A stretch of DNA of 64,000 nucleotides, taken from NCBI GenBank assembly GCA_963989385.1, contig OZ022508.1, forward strand, positions 30,340,166-30,404,165, written 5' to 3'. The notes under the pieces were generated by a model that had not been told where the DNA came from, did not search any database, and saw only the letters and a program-made list of their open reading frames with translations. Positions 44,719 to 55,890 of the stretch are shown here, in pieces. Positions within the stretch are counted from its first letter, which is position 1. Every line of letters starts with the position of its first letter. The stretch is from Ctena decussata (taxonomy: Eukaryota > Mollusca > Bivalvia > Lucinida > Lucinidae). The position numbers and the translations under genes are program-made.

Positions 44719-45004
44719 TATGACCATCCACAGAAGTAAACAGGAAGTCACAAAAGCTGTCTCCATCTGTAGAAATGGCTGAAAAACACAGAAGTGCAGC
44801 CAAACACCTTAATCAGTGTTGTAATGATTACTGAACACCAGACATGCTGAAGTCGTTCAGCATTATAACATATGTTGTGGGATCTCAACTGATTTCCTTT
44901 AAAGCGGCAATACCTTTGAAATCCTTCAATATTATGTTTTTGTGAAGAAATCAGAAAAGGGTCGATATTCACGTCATAAGTTTAGGCTTTTCCAGTGTTA
45001 CAAC

Positions 45005-48000
45005 TCAATACCTTATATCCTTTAAAGTAGTGTTTAACATCAGAGTTTTACCTTCCCAGTTCTTGTTGATTTCAAACAACGCCTCAAAAGGCTCGGTATG
45101 AATTATCTTATCCTCGTCCTGATTGTAGGGACACACTTTGAGATGTTCTGAAATAACTCCAGTGCTGTTCTTGGTGAATTCCCATTCCCTAACAGGGCTG
45201 AAACCAACACTGAAATGCCATTTCTGAAATCAGCGAAAGAGTAAAGAAGTACCATACTAGTATAATTTCATGTACTCAGACAATTTAACTAATCTTTCTA
45301 AAATCTGTAAGTTTTAATCATGGGTTTGCAGGGATCAACCTATAGATCCGAATGAAGGAGAAGTTTCTCTGATTTTAGGGAGAAGTTTCATCCAATTTTT
45401 TATACTTGCCTATACATGTATATCCTATTTATTTAAACTTCTCCTTCAGCTCAGAACAGGGAGAAGTTTGATCTTCCAAGGAAACTATTTCTCCCTAGTC
45501 TACCCCTGGGTTGATCCCTGGGTTTGATGTGTTTAAACTTTGTTGCAGGTCGAGCTTAACAACTAATGCAAAGCCAATGTCATTAACTTTAACTGAAGGC
45601 CATAAAAAGCATCAAACACCAAAATATAAGTGGCTGAATAATATTCTTACACATATTAAATTGATTTTAAATCCATTAATTTATTTAATTTGTTTATTTC
45701 CAATGAAGTGACTTGTTTTTCATTTCATGTATGTTGTTCCTATATGGCATAGACAAGTTTGCTGAAAGGTGTAAATCAAGTGTCAAACTGAGGTTTTTGC
45801 ATACTTTTCTGTGTTTTCTTGTCAGACCACCTCTGGTCAAGAATTGACAGTCACTGTGGTTATGTTTTACTCTTCCAATTTGTTCTTTTTATTAAAACAT
45901 GACTGTTTATATTTCTGCACAAGCAATTCTTGGGTAAACAAGGCTGTGAGTGAAAATATACCTCCAAATTTGGAAATATCTGTTAAAATGTGTCTTCTAC
46001 CATTTTGCCAACCTTTCATTTTTCAGAATAATTGGTTTAAACTATAGTTTATTTGTATAAACATATATTACAGACCAGAAATAACAACAAGAGCTGTCGC
46101 CTGACAGCATAGCTCGCCTGAATTGGTGCTTGCCCATCACATAGCCACTTTGGCGGTGTGGACTGCTATGCATAAAACTTCAGGCAAGCATGTCTAAAAT
46201 AAAAACACATTTATAAACAAAAATTAAAATAAAGAAAATGAAATAAAATTTCAAAGTCCAAGAGCTTAAGGTAAAGGGGGGGGGGGGGGGGGGGGGGGGG
46301 AGGCTAGGATGTACCATGAACCATTATCTAACATCAGTCCAAGTATTAGTATCAACTGAGTCCATCATCGTGGCACTGTGAAATTATGTCTTCATAAATA
46401 TAAATTTTTAACCAAAATCTTTAAGACAAAATTCTAAGTCGATGACCTTGACTTCAAGGTCATCCAGCGGGGTAAGTATAAGGTGTTTTATAAAAACTCA
46501 AAAAAGTGTCTAACATCAGTTCAAGTATAAACTAAATCTCTGCAAAGCATTATGAACCAGTATGCAGTTACAAAACTTTAATAAAGACCAAAATTTCCTA
46601 AGTCCCTGACCTTGACATCAAGGTCACTGAGCGGGGTTGGGGTAGTACTCTGTAGCTCTAACTACAGTGCAAATATAAAAAGAATTCATCTATGGGTTCA
46701 GGAGATATGTGTCTTTAAAAAAACTTTAACCAAAACATCCAATCAATAAAAAGACAATTTTCTAAGTCCATGACCTTGACATCAAGGTCACTGAGGGGGG
46801 TGGGGGTAGTACCTATGAAAACTTTAGACCAATATCTAACTTCAGTGCAAGTATCAAAGGAATCCATCCATGGGTTAAGGAGATATTGGGCTTTATAAAA
46901 CTTTAACCAAACCATCCAGTCCAAAAAAACTCCCAATTTTCTAAGTCCATGACCTTGACATCAAGGTCACTGAGTCGGGTGGGGGTGGTACCCTGTTAAA
47001 CTTTGGACCAATATCTAACTACAGTGCAAGTATCAAAAGAATCCATCCATGGGTTAAGGAGATATAGGTCTTTAAACAAGAGGGCCATGATGGCCCTGGA
47101 TCGCTCACCTGAGTATCCTGAGTATCCTGTGAACTTAACCTCAGAGACATCCATATGACTGACAGAGTTTCACAAAGATTAAATGGAAAATGAACCCTTT
47201 ATTGTGTACCTAAGGTTTTTATAAGATTTAACCTAATGACCTAAATTTTGACCCTACATGACCCAGTTCCAAACCTGGTCTAGATTTCTTGGATATGAAA
47301 TTCTGGCAAAGTTATCAAAACTGTGCCTTCTAGAGTGTACACAATGTTTTTCTGAGGTTTAACCTAGTGACCTACTTTTTGACCCAACATGACCAAGTTG
47401 CACCCTTGGTCCAGATTCGTTGGAGACAAACATTCTGACAAAGTCTCATGAAGATTAGAACAAAACTGTGTCCTCAAAAGCGTCACACTGTTTTTCTAAG
47501 AACTGACCTAGTGACCTAGTTTTTGACCTGACAAGGCCCAGTTTCAAATCTGGTATAAATTTCATGAAAGTAAACATTCTGACAATGTTTCACGTAGATA
47601 GGGTCATAACTGTGCCCTCTAGAGTGTACATGAGGTTTTTCTAATATTTGACCTAGTGACCTAGTTTTTGACCCCACAAGACTCAGATTCAAATTTAACC
47701 TGGATTTTATATAAATAAACATTCTGACAAAGTTTCATGAAGATTGGATCATAACTGTGCCCTCTAGAGTGCGCACAAGGTTTTTCTAAGATTTGACCCA
47801 GTGACCTAGTTTTTGACCCCACATGATCCAGTTTCAAAGATGGTCTAGATTTCATTAAGATAAACATTCTGACAAAGTTTCATGATGATTGGATCATAAC
47901 TGTGCCCTCTGTGTCATTCTAAGATTTATTTCTATTTTTAGCTCTGGCGGCCATTTTGTTCAGCGGAGCGGAACCGTTTGAGCAATTATTGTTCAGAGCC

Positions 48001-51000
48001 ATGAGTAAAACATTTCTGTGAAATTTTTTTGAAATCGAGCCATTGGCTTTAGAAACGATGATGTTTAAAGCTTTTTTCTATTTTTAGCTCTGGTGGCCAT
48101 ATTGTTCAGCGGGGCAGAACCGTTTGAGCAATTTTGGTAGAGGGTCTCCTAAGGAACATTTCTGTGAAATTATTTCAAAATCGGCCCAGCAGTTTTGGAG
48201 GAGAAGTCGTTTAAAGGTTTTTCTATTTTTAGCTCTGGCGGCCATATTGTTCAGCGGAGCGGAACCGTTTAAGCAATTTTGGTAGAGGGTCTCCTAAAGA
48301 ACATTTCTGTGAAATTATTTTAAAATCGGCCCAGCAGTTTTGGAGGAGAAGTAGTTTAAAGGTTTTTCTATTTTTAGCTCTGGCGGCCATATTGTTCGGC
48401 GGAGTGGAACCGTTTGAGCAATTTTGGTAGAGGGTCACCTAAGGAACATTTCTGTGAAATTATTTCAAAATCTGCCCAGCAGTTTTGGAGGAGAAGTTGT
48501 TTAAAGGTTTTTCTATTTTTAGCTCTGGCGGCCATATTGTTCAGCGGAGCGGAACCGTTTGAGCAATTTTGGTAGAGGGTCTCCTAAGGAACATTTCTGT
48601 GAAATTATTTCAAAATCGGCCCAGCAGTTTTGGAGGAGAAGTCGTTTAAAGGTTTTTCTATTTTTAGCTCTGGCGGCCATATTGTTCAGCGGAGCGGAAC
48701 CATTTGAGCAATTTTGGTAGAGAGTCCCCCAAGGAACATTTCTGTGAAATTATTTTGAAATCCGGCTAGCAGTTTTGGAGAAGAAGTCATTTAGAGCAAA
48801 AGTTGACGACGGACGCACGACCGGACGACGGACGACGGACAAAGACCGATCACAATACCTCACCTTGAGCACTTCGTGCTCAGGTGAGCTAAAAACTTTA
48901 ACCAAAACATCCAATTCGAACGCCGGCACGGACGTGGACTTGGACGCCGACGCCGTGGTGACAACAATAGCTCTTCCTGAACTTTCGTTCAGGCGAGCTA
49001 AAAATTACAGTATCATCTATGTTATACAAATGGGATTCAGAAGGAAGTCCTTAGACTTATACAAGTCTGTATCCCAATTTCAGAATAATTGGAAGCTGGT
49101 CTACCAAAATCACGTCATTCAAATTACTTGATTAGTTGTTAGCCTCACAGTGTCAACTCAAAGTGCAGATCTGAATTTTAAAGTGGTAAAAAGCAACTTT
49201 GTACAAAAAATATTGAAAATACCAAGTGACTGATTTGTAACCCATCATGCTTTAAAAGTATTAAACAGTATTCATATGGTACTTGATTATTCTGAGATAG
49301 TTATGTTGTGAATCCTCACTAAAATGGCTCTAGCAAGGGGCCACAACATCTAGTTTTATGCAAGAATGGGTAATCATAAAAATTCACAGAGTCTTGCAAA
49401 TGCATATGTAAATTGTAGAAAATAATGTGAATATACAGCATGTCTTATACCCACAACTGAGTTGCAAGCTAGTGGAAGTGGAGAAAGTCTGCAGGAAAAA
49501 AAACATACCTTGTAAGCTATTTTCCAGATCTTTGGTTTGCCAGAAATTTTCAGTTCATCTGGGCTGACCTGAGGACTACCTTGACCTTGACCCACTTTGT
49601 CAAGGCTACCACCTTGAGCTTTCTTTAATACGTTTTTCTCCCACACCAGAGAAACAATGCCTTTTTGGTCTAACAAACTACAGCATACATTCTGCATAAG
49701 ATGACAAGTCATTGAAAGATTACACATACTGAAACCATCTAAATGCAGAGCTATCTTCTGTAAAATTTCAAATGGAAGACTGGTGAGGGGACAATCTAAG
49801 CTTTCCTGACGTTCAAATATCGTTGGATGTGGCGAGACTTCACGTGACATAGACTTGTAGCGAGGTATGACATGGACTGTTGATTCACAGTTGTGCGAGG
49901 TATGGATTTCTGGCGTAGCCTCTCGGAGTCGCTTACGACCCATTTCTGTTCGTATATCATCATCTTGTACATTCGTTTCCTTTATCGACATATCAACTTC
50001 TTGCAGCTCTTGGTCATGCCTAAGCCCAATAGATTGAAGAACAGAGTTATGGGTAATAAATCCTTTTGGATTTTTTGGTTGAAATCTTTGAAATGAAAAA
50101 GTACAACCTGCATAGCTAAGTGGGCATCTCTGCTCAAACCAGTTGTCTATGTTACACTGAATATCTGTGTGAAAATTTTTGATATGCCAGGGATATTCAT
50201 CACGTCGAAACTCTTGCCCACACAAAAAGGTGAACATCTTTGGTGGTTTGACATAATATGATGAAATAAAATTCATACTCAAATCAACTCCTAAAACTTC
50301 ATATAGTTTCTTCTCCTTAACATAAACATCTAGCTCATCTTCACCCTCATTGGCTGATCCTTGGTCACATGGTACACTGCTATTTATAGATAAAGCATCA
50401 ATGTTTTTAGCACCAAAATCATTATCACTTGAGAGCTTGTTTTCTGCAGTTTTTTGTTGAGCTTCTTTCAAGCTTTCATGCTTTGCTAACTCACTGAGCC
50501 TTTTCAAGCCTTGTTTACCAGTTACATAATCTAAAGCCTTTGTAAGACTTTCTGTGGCTTGTTTTGAAGCACCAATCAATTGATTACGAACAGCATGCTG
50601 AAGCCCAGGAGGGGACTGACTCAGATCCCAGGGAGTTCCCGTGTCATCATCTGAAAATAGCGAAGTATCGGAAGTAGAACTCTCCATATCAGCTGATGCC
50701 TGGTTAGGGGTGTAAATTGGAACAGCTGGGTACTGCTGATTTAAAGGGTTTCTTAAAATCTTCCTTGTCCGCACAGGTGTTTTAAATGAGTCCATAAGAG
50801 TTCTTTGATCTCTCATTGCTAAGGCAACATCTAACTGGCCACACTTTACATGTGGGTTGTTATAAGGCATGGGGGCTTTCCAACCTTTGTCGGGAGAATG
50901 CATCGGCCAGCGATTCCATTCTCTTGAACATTGTATCACACTAGCGGGACAAATAGGGAGATGCTCCGACATTTTATCACGAGTTAGCTCTATGGGACAG

Positions 51001-51215
51001 CCATAGAATTTGTTTATACATGGGACCTTCTCTTTCTGACAAACTCTCTTATGTTCCGAGCTTTTGCAAGAATGAAATCTCCAGCCACAGTTACTTGCAC
51101 AGAAGGTCATAGCACAGGAAGTGACATCATCAGGAGTGATGGTACAGTTAAGCCGTCTACATTCTCCACAGTGCTGGTGCATTGGTGATGGGGGTGAACC
51201 GTTTTCAACTTCCAT
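45005..51215 (-). CDS. FBXO30: F-box only protein 30/40-like (FBXO30/FBXO40 family), two coding exons
   Basis: Minus-strand exon 51215-49509 (569 codons) is spliced at ACAAG|gtatgt to terminal exon 45223-45005 (acceptor ttcag|AAATGG; 72 codons plus TGA), giving 641 residues; human FBXO30/40 have about 710-745. Seen: an N-terminal Cys/His-rich TRAF-type zinc-finger region, about residues 15-105, including HSCK, the C/H pattern of YGCP...EHLPICPAS, and EWNRWPM. The QLDVALAMRDQR segment follows. A second Cys/His block (FTFLCGQEFRR...RCPL.Y.GC) lies around 320-390 and the F-box around 479-528 (SLPFEILQKIALHLDGFSMC). The terminal exon carries WHFS...REWEF and HLKVCPYN, matching the C-terminus of vertebrate FBXO30. 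The family acts as the substrate-recognition subunit of SCF ubiquitin ligases. Start ATG 51215 was chosen; an in-frame GTG lies four codons upstream. Which vertebrate paralogue it equals is undecided. Confidence 0.92.
45329..45520. mobile_element. hAT-like MITE, TIR CAGGGATCAACC, in the FBXO30 intron
   Basis: Perfect 12-bp TIRs (45329-45340, 45509-45520) are flanked by GGTTTG on both sides. The interior has gaaggagaagttt/aaacttctccttc inverted arms. No ORF. The class is inferred from CAGGG ends; hAT elements normally make 8-bp duplications, whereas only 6 bases match here. Confidence 0.78.
46277..46301. repeat. Poly-G homopolymer tract
   Basis: About 25 Gs inside the pearl/HINE-like element. 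Confidence 0.9.
47077..48890 (-). mobile_element. Nested pearl/HINE-like element with two different arrays (type B5)
   Basis: It begins CAAG plus AGGGCCATGATGGCCCT and GATCGCTCACCTGAG. The first array is ~147-bp units (gacctagtgacctagttttt; 47140-47935). The second is ~145-bp units (agctctggcggccatattgt-tcagcgg; 47940-48780). Then come acgacggacgacgg and CCTTGAGCACTTCGTGCTCAGGTGAGCT. Removing it restores ctttaaa|aaaactttaaccaaaac of the outer array. Confidence 0.82.
49290..49370. repeat. Family C fragment
   Basis: gttatgttgtgaatcctcac, tggctctagcaaggggccac and aacatctagttttatgc retain only the core of the palindrome. Confidence 0.45.
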
Positions 51216-51242
51216 TTTGATTTTCACTGGTCAATCTGAAAA
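51216..51242 (-). promoter_or_regulatory. FBXO30 5' UTR fragment and 3' splice site
   Basis: On the minus strand a long T-rich tract ending CTTTTCAG (51242-51236) precedes ATTGACCAGTGAAAATCAAA and the start ATG. This indicates a 5' UTR intron and an unlocated upstream non-coding exon. Confidence 0.5.
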
Positions 51243-51297
51243 GCAAGAAAAAAAACATAAAAACAAATGCCAGTAAAGAACTATAAGTACTAAACAA

Positions 51298-51457
51298 AAC
51301 TCCAGGTAAGCTTGAGTTTTGAGGATAATTGAGGGATAATTTTTCTTATTGTTCAATGAAACCATATGTTGTGACACCTGATTAGAACCGTCTCACTTGT
51401 GCAGAATTATCACTAAATTACATTTATCCCTGTTACTCTTTCTTATCTGGAGCACTG
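51298..51457. repeat. Foldback MITE family C, copy 7, right arm deleted
   Basis: Left arm and half the core are present (accatatgttgtgacacctg-attagaaccgtctcac). The sequence then jumps to gcagaattatcac and ends tcttatctggagcactg. Confidence 0.7.
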
Positions 51458-51630
51458 ACTGTACCTGTCAATGTTTCCACCAAGGTGGGGGCCATGGCTG
51501 CGAAACAATCACACACACCAGAATTTGACCCAACATTTTTTTGGATCATGAGCGCAGAATATGTCCAAAATTTGAATATGGCTGGAAACTATATGAGTGA
51601 GTAAAATAAAGGGCCAAACACTTGTGCTTG

Positions 51631-51822
51631 CAGAGCTTTAGATAAGAGGGGTATTTGATGATAATTGAGGGATAATTTTCTTTATTTCTCATTGAAACCA
51701 TATGTTGTGACCCCTCATCTGAACCGTCGCGTCGAGCCGGTTCAGATGAGTGGTCACAACATATGTTTTTATCCAGAATTAACAAAAATTATCCCTTATT
51801 ATCATCGAATACTCCCTCTGAC
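51631..51822. repeat. Foldback MITE family C, copy 8
   Basis: CAGAGCTTTAGATAAGAG start; acccctcatctgaaccgtcg/ccggttcagatgag core; the extreme right end is replaced after ctccctctgac. Confidence 0.8.
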
Positions 51823-51992
51823 AGGTATTCTGGGATGGGAAATTAGCAACAAATTTTGAAAACTGATCATGCTTGCAGCAATCCCAACCGGAGAAGTATT
51901 GATATGTTCATACACAGATTACACCAGAAATTCTTGGCTTTCAGTCTCATTATAAACAAAACTGCCATATGCCTTGCTAAATTATGTTCTAT

Positions 51993-52190
51993 CAAAGCTC
52001 TAGATAACAGGGAGTATTTGGTGATAATTAGGGATAATTTTTGTTATTTCTGCATAAAAACATATGTTGTGACCCCTCATCTGAACCGTATCGACGAGAT
52101 GGTTCAGATGAGGGGTCACAATATATGGATTCAATGAGAAATAAGAAAAATTATCCCTCAGTTATCAAATACTCCTCTTATCTTAAAACA
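51993..52190. repeat. Foldback MITE family C, copy 9
   Basis: caaagctctagataacaggg start with cccctcatctgaaccgtatc/gatggttcagatgagggg core; ends ctcctcttatctta. Confidence 0.8.
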
Positions 52191-53235
52191 ATTATTTTGC
52201 AAACTATCGGCGAATCCTGGAATTTGTTAGACTGGCCAATGTTTGCAAATGCACTGTATGATGCGGTTGTTTGCTGATCGGATGTGTCCTGAGGCCCTTT
52301 TGAGGCCCACGGGCCAGCTATGCCAATGATAAACCTATCCTATGGCTACCGCGAACTTTGTTTAAATGCACAGACCATGCATATGCGCAGGCTGGTCGCT
52401 TCATTCAGTTTGCGCATGTATTCAGACTGATTATGTAAGGAAACAAGACTTTGTCATTATGACAATTTATTTCTTTTGCAACCCGGTTTTCTCATCTGTT
52501 TCTCATGTACCTTTCCCAAACACACTTTAGCGCGCGTGCACATTATCACTATATGTGACAAGAATTGCTCTTGAGAAATGGCGCCTTTTCGCATGTAGGA
52601 AAGGCAAAGACTCAGTTCAGCCTGCGCACCCCAGCAACCTCATAACTTGGTAAGCTTGATCCATCTCGGATCAACATGTACATTCCCATTGTTGATCCAG
52701 ACAGAGTATACGCTAATCAGTCGGCGCAGATGTGTAAGCTGATCCGAGTCCGCTGTTCGCACTCATACACATCATAACACTCCAGCCAACTTTGTAAATG
52801 TCGGCGGGGATGCCCGATTGACATTTAGGCAGATAGAGTTGCTCTCTTCCCAAATTGCGTTGGGCAAACAAAACTGAAAACACTGTCGCTGTTGAAACAG
52901 TAATGGTACTAAGTTGAACTTGATGCTTTTTGTGAGTTTCAAAAGGAAAAAGCAGTATGCCCTTGTGCATATTTTCCGAAAATGGCCTATGTGTGCCGTT
53001 ATAGGGGCATGTGCAGTAAATGGGGCGATTACGGTATGCCCCTTCTGCCCCTCCCCCACCCCCCCTCTCACACCACCAGCACCACATCCAACCCCCCAAA
53101 AAAGAGAAAAAAAAATCATCAGCAGTTTCACTGAGTTTGTTTCTCGTCATACAGCTATTTGATTTATGAAAGCACATGGCATTATGGTGATGGAAATGAA
53201 CTGTTTTAATGGCTGAATTCTTTGTCATTGCGCCG
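52191..53235. other. Gene-free sequence upstream of the tRNA-like locus
   Basis: No coding evidence. A C-rich patch lies at 53043-53100. A long minus-strand frame at 52713-53339 is an artefact of translating across the tRNA-like sequence. Confidence 0.5.
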
Positions 53236-53308
53236 GGCCGCGTAGCGCAATCGGTAGGGCACTTGACTCGTAAGTCAGAGGTCCTGGGTTCGAAACCCGG
53301 TCTGGCCA
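53236..53308 (+). tRNA. tRNA-Thr(CGT)-like gene or tRNA pseudogene
   Basis: A 73-base cloverleaf can be laid out: TA at 8-9, D-loop AATCGGTA, anticodon loop CTCGTAA (anticodon CGT), T-arm CTGGG-TTCGAAA-CCCGG and discriminator A. The internal promoter A box (TAGCGCAATCGG) and B box (GGGTTCGAAACC) are good. However, the anticodon stem CTTGA/GTCAG has two mismatches, the D-stem has a G-G pair and the acceptor has one C-C and two G-T pairs. It may be a tRNA-derived or decayed copy. Confidence 0.5.
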
Positions 53309-54523
53309 CATACTTTTGTTTCTCCTTCCGCTGATTCAAGAAGGGCAGTTGTCAGTTACTGGCGAAAGTATGTGCACTTAGTACTGGTTAAAGTGATTGT
53401 TCACATCTTTTTCTAAACCTTTATAACAAAGGTTAAAAATATGATGAGAATCATACCTCCAAAATTTTTGTGAAAACCATTTCAATTAGTGTGTAATTTG
53501 ATGATTATCACTTGCCCCAGGAGTCTGCCATTTATAAGTTGAATGACCTCAAATATTTTCTGTTGGAATCACTTAGCAGCTGCAGCAAGGTAAAATGAGT
53601 TACAGAGCAGCTGGAAATATAAGTTTAGAGTAGTGTTCCAATGCAAAGCCAGATCAGTCTGTTCATTGAAATGCACACTGTTAAACGTTGACAGGGAACA
53701 AATGCCTTTGCAACACCTGATTCAAAACAGTTTAGACCATGATCAGACTGTTTCTTTAGGAGCAGTCTGATCTGGGTTAGCACTGTTCTGTCCCAATACT
53801 TAGAATTTTAAGGTAATTCTGGCAATAAAAATTTAGCAGTAGCAGGTCAGCTTACAACACATTAAAATAGTACTAATACTTATATAAATAATAAAAATGA
53901 ATACAATAAATAATGCATGAAAATGAGAATAATGGTAATAGCTGTTGGTTATACAAACATGCTTTTCTGAAGTCTGTGCATAGGCATACAAAAACTGCAC
54001 TTGCACCATAGAAAATTGACACCTCAAGTATGTCAAGCTATCATCTGCATTTGGAAGTCTGTATTTCAAGTCATCTTCTGTATAATGAGGTGACCAGAGG
54101 TGCCTTTTGAATGTTTACCTCCTCAATCACATCTGAAGACATTATAAGCTCAGAAACTAATTGCAATCTTTCCGTATGGAATCACGGTCAACTCCTCTAG
54201 AAAGTGGTTCCACTGCGTAAAAGTTTAGGAAACAAACGCTTGCTATCCAGCTGTTTCAAGCTGTTAGACTGATGTGATCGAAAACATGTCTGCTGCCTGA
54301 TGTTTAAGATAAGAGCAATAAACATGATTTTAATCACCTTAGCAGATGAAGAAATGATCTGTAGAAATTAAATTAGGACTACTGACTTATTTATTTTTGA
54401 TATAGAGAATCAGTTAAGAGATCTGAACAATCACTTTAACCGCTTAGGAGGTCTAAGCCTGCCCAGGAATAGTATGGTTAGGTTAACTGACCGTCCCGAC
54501 ATGACCGTAGCTGTTTACCGTGG
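53309..54523. other. Gene-free sequence with one family F hairpin
   Basis: A partial family F unit is at 53655-53830 (gatcagactgtttctttagg-agcagtctgatc). Elsewhere no gene or RNA is supported. Confidence 0.45.
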
Positions 54524-55040
54524 ACGCCCTTACCAAAAAAACAGCCCTCTGGCGAAGTCTGCGGCAACCCTACGGCAGGCTTGCGGCTGCTCTGCCGCAG
54601 ACACTGCTGCAAGGTTGCGGCAGTGTATTTTTAACATGCAAATGAAGATTGCCGCTAGCTTACTGCAAGGTTGCCGCAACTTTGCGGCAAGATGATTTAT
54701 GCATATGGGCCACTCGCAATGTTCCGGCATAGGGCATCTCTCCATATTTGGTTTTGGCAAGGTTGCGGCACACCAGTGAATTCATGAATATTCATTAAAA
54801 TCCTTTTGGCAAGCATGCGGCGAACTTTGCCGAAACATTGCCACTCCATATATGGAAAATGGTGGTTATGAATATTCATAAAATATATTTTGGCAAACCT
54901 CTGGCAAGCTTTGTGAGAGGGCTGCTATACCATATATGGTCAAAAACATTTTATGAATATTCAAATAAATATTTTCAGAAAGCCTTCGGCAAGCTTTGCA
55001 GAGAAATTCCTCTGGTTATTGGTTAAAGGCAGTTCATAAA

Positions 55041-55276
55041 TGAGCCGCGGCACGAGAAACCAACACTGTGGTTGTGCGCCCAGCGACGACTCAGATCAAC
55101 CTGGGCATTCGCCCAGTTTGACCAGACTCTTTGTTAAGCGCTTAAAAGGTAGCCAAGGGACTAAGCTACCTTTATGCGGACAGGGAAGACTCTGATGAGA
55201 CTGGGGGATGCCCAGGCTGATCAGAGTCTTCGTTGGGCGCACAACCACACTGTTGGTTTTCTCATGTCCCGGCTCA
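55041..55276. repeat. Foldback MITE family A, copy 10
   Basis: TGAGCCGCGGCACGAGAAAC to GTTTTCTCATGTCCCGGCTCA; AA on both sides; inserted in the TIR element above. Confidence 0.9.
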
Positions 55277-55825
55277 AATATTTATTTAGGGTTAAGGCTT
55301 TTTTCATTTTCCCTCATTTATTGTTTTCCCTCCTATTTGTATTTAATGCCTTGTTGCATATGCATATGTGATATCTGTTGGTATATATCTTATGACATAT
55401 CTCATGTAAAATATCTAAAATTCTAAAAGAGATATCTTGTAACTTGAAATATTTGAGGCCTTATATTACATATATTATTCATATATTAGATATCTTATAT
55501 ACTTCTTATATAATATATAACATATAATATTCCTATATAATATATCTTATATACTTTAATAAGGTATCTTCTTCCTTAATTGACATATCTTATATGAAAT
55601 ATAAGATAGATCTATGTATAAGATATCTAATATAGCATATTAGATTATAAGATATCAATATATAAGATATCTTAAATGTTTAAACAATGATAAACAGTAA
55701 GGCCGCATGCCATAGAAAAATGCCCTGATATCCAGAATTTCTGGTGGAATACAAGTGAAAAACTATCAAATGTTCATGCTAAACTGACTTAGAGCAAATG
55801 GCCCAAGAGAAGAGGGGATCTCGGT

Positions 55826-55890
55826 ATCAGTGGGTTAAGCACTGGCATGCAAAGCTAGCAGTCGGGGTTCGATTCCAGCTAAAGGAGGAA
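55826..55890 (+). mobile_element. tRNA-derived SINE-like head, tRNA-Cys(GCA)-like
   Basis: The stem CTGGC-ATGCAAA-GCTAG gives a GCA anticodon, and the B box GGGGTTCGATTCC is perfect. The A-box region (tatcagtgggttaagcac) is degenerate. Its diverged relative is the minus-strand copy at 2388-2447. No clear tail or target duplication was located. Confidence 0.6.

Larger units (their letters stand above)
46088..48999 (-). mobile_element. Pearl/HINE-like element in the FBXO30 intron (type B4), minus orientation
   Basis: It begins CAAG plus AGCTGTCGCCTGACAGC and ATAGCTCGCCTGAA and ends cctgaactttcgttcaggcgagct. Units of about 165-175 bp carry gaccttgacatcaaggtcac and gtgcaagtatcaaa. It contains a poly-G run (about 46277-46301) and the nested element 47077-48890. 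Orientation matches transcription of the host gene. Confidence 0.78.
45224..49508 (-). other. FBXO30 intron (GT-AG), largely transposon-derived
   Basis: The donor gtatgt (minus strand, 49508-49503) and acceptor tttcag (45229-45224) bound a 4.3 kb intron. About 2.9 kb of it is the nested repeat 46088-48999, and a 192-bp hAT-like foldback sits at 45329-45520. Confidence 0.85.

Noticed and set aside
45005..45060. Possible further donor (GAAG|gtaaaa) in the FBXO30 terminal exon
   Set aside because: The open frame continues to a stop with a plausible family-like tail (WEGKTL...), and no downstream exon was recognised; left as a remote alternative.
49374..49508. Continuation of the FBXO30 reading frame past the splice donor (VCFFSCRLSP...)
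   Set aside because: A good gtatgt donor follows AYK, the tail has no family similarity, and a well-matching terminal exon exists at 45223-45005.
51216..51227. GTG at 51227 as FBXO30 start
   Set aside because: The ATG at 51215 lies 12 bases downstream in frame, and vertebrate relatives start at a similar distance before the first Cys/His motif.
52713..53339. 208-codon minus-strand reading frame with an ARPGFEPRTSDLR-type sequence
   Set aside because: That peptide is the well-known product of translating the T-arm and anticodon arm of a tRNA-like sequence (53236-53308) backwards; the rest shows no family features.
54474..54760. Frames rich in RQACGCSAADTAARLRQ on both strands
   Set aside because: Created by degenerate GCGGCAA/CTTGC words of the TIR element end, present on both strands.
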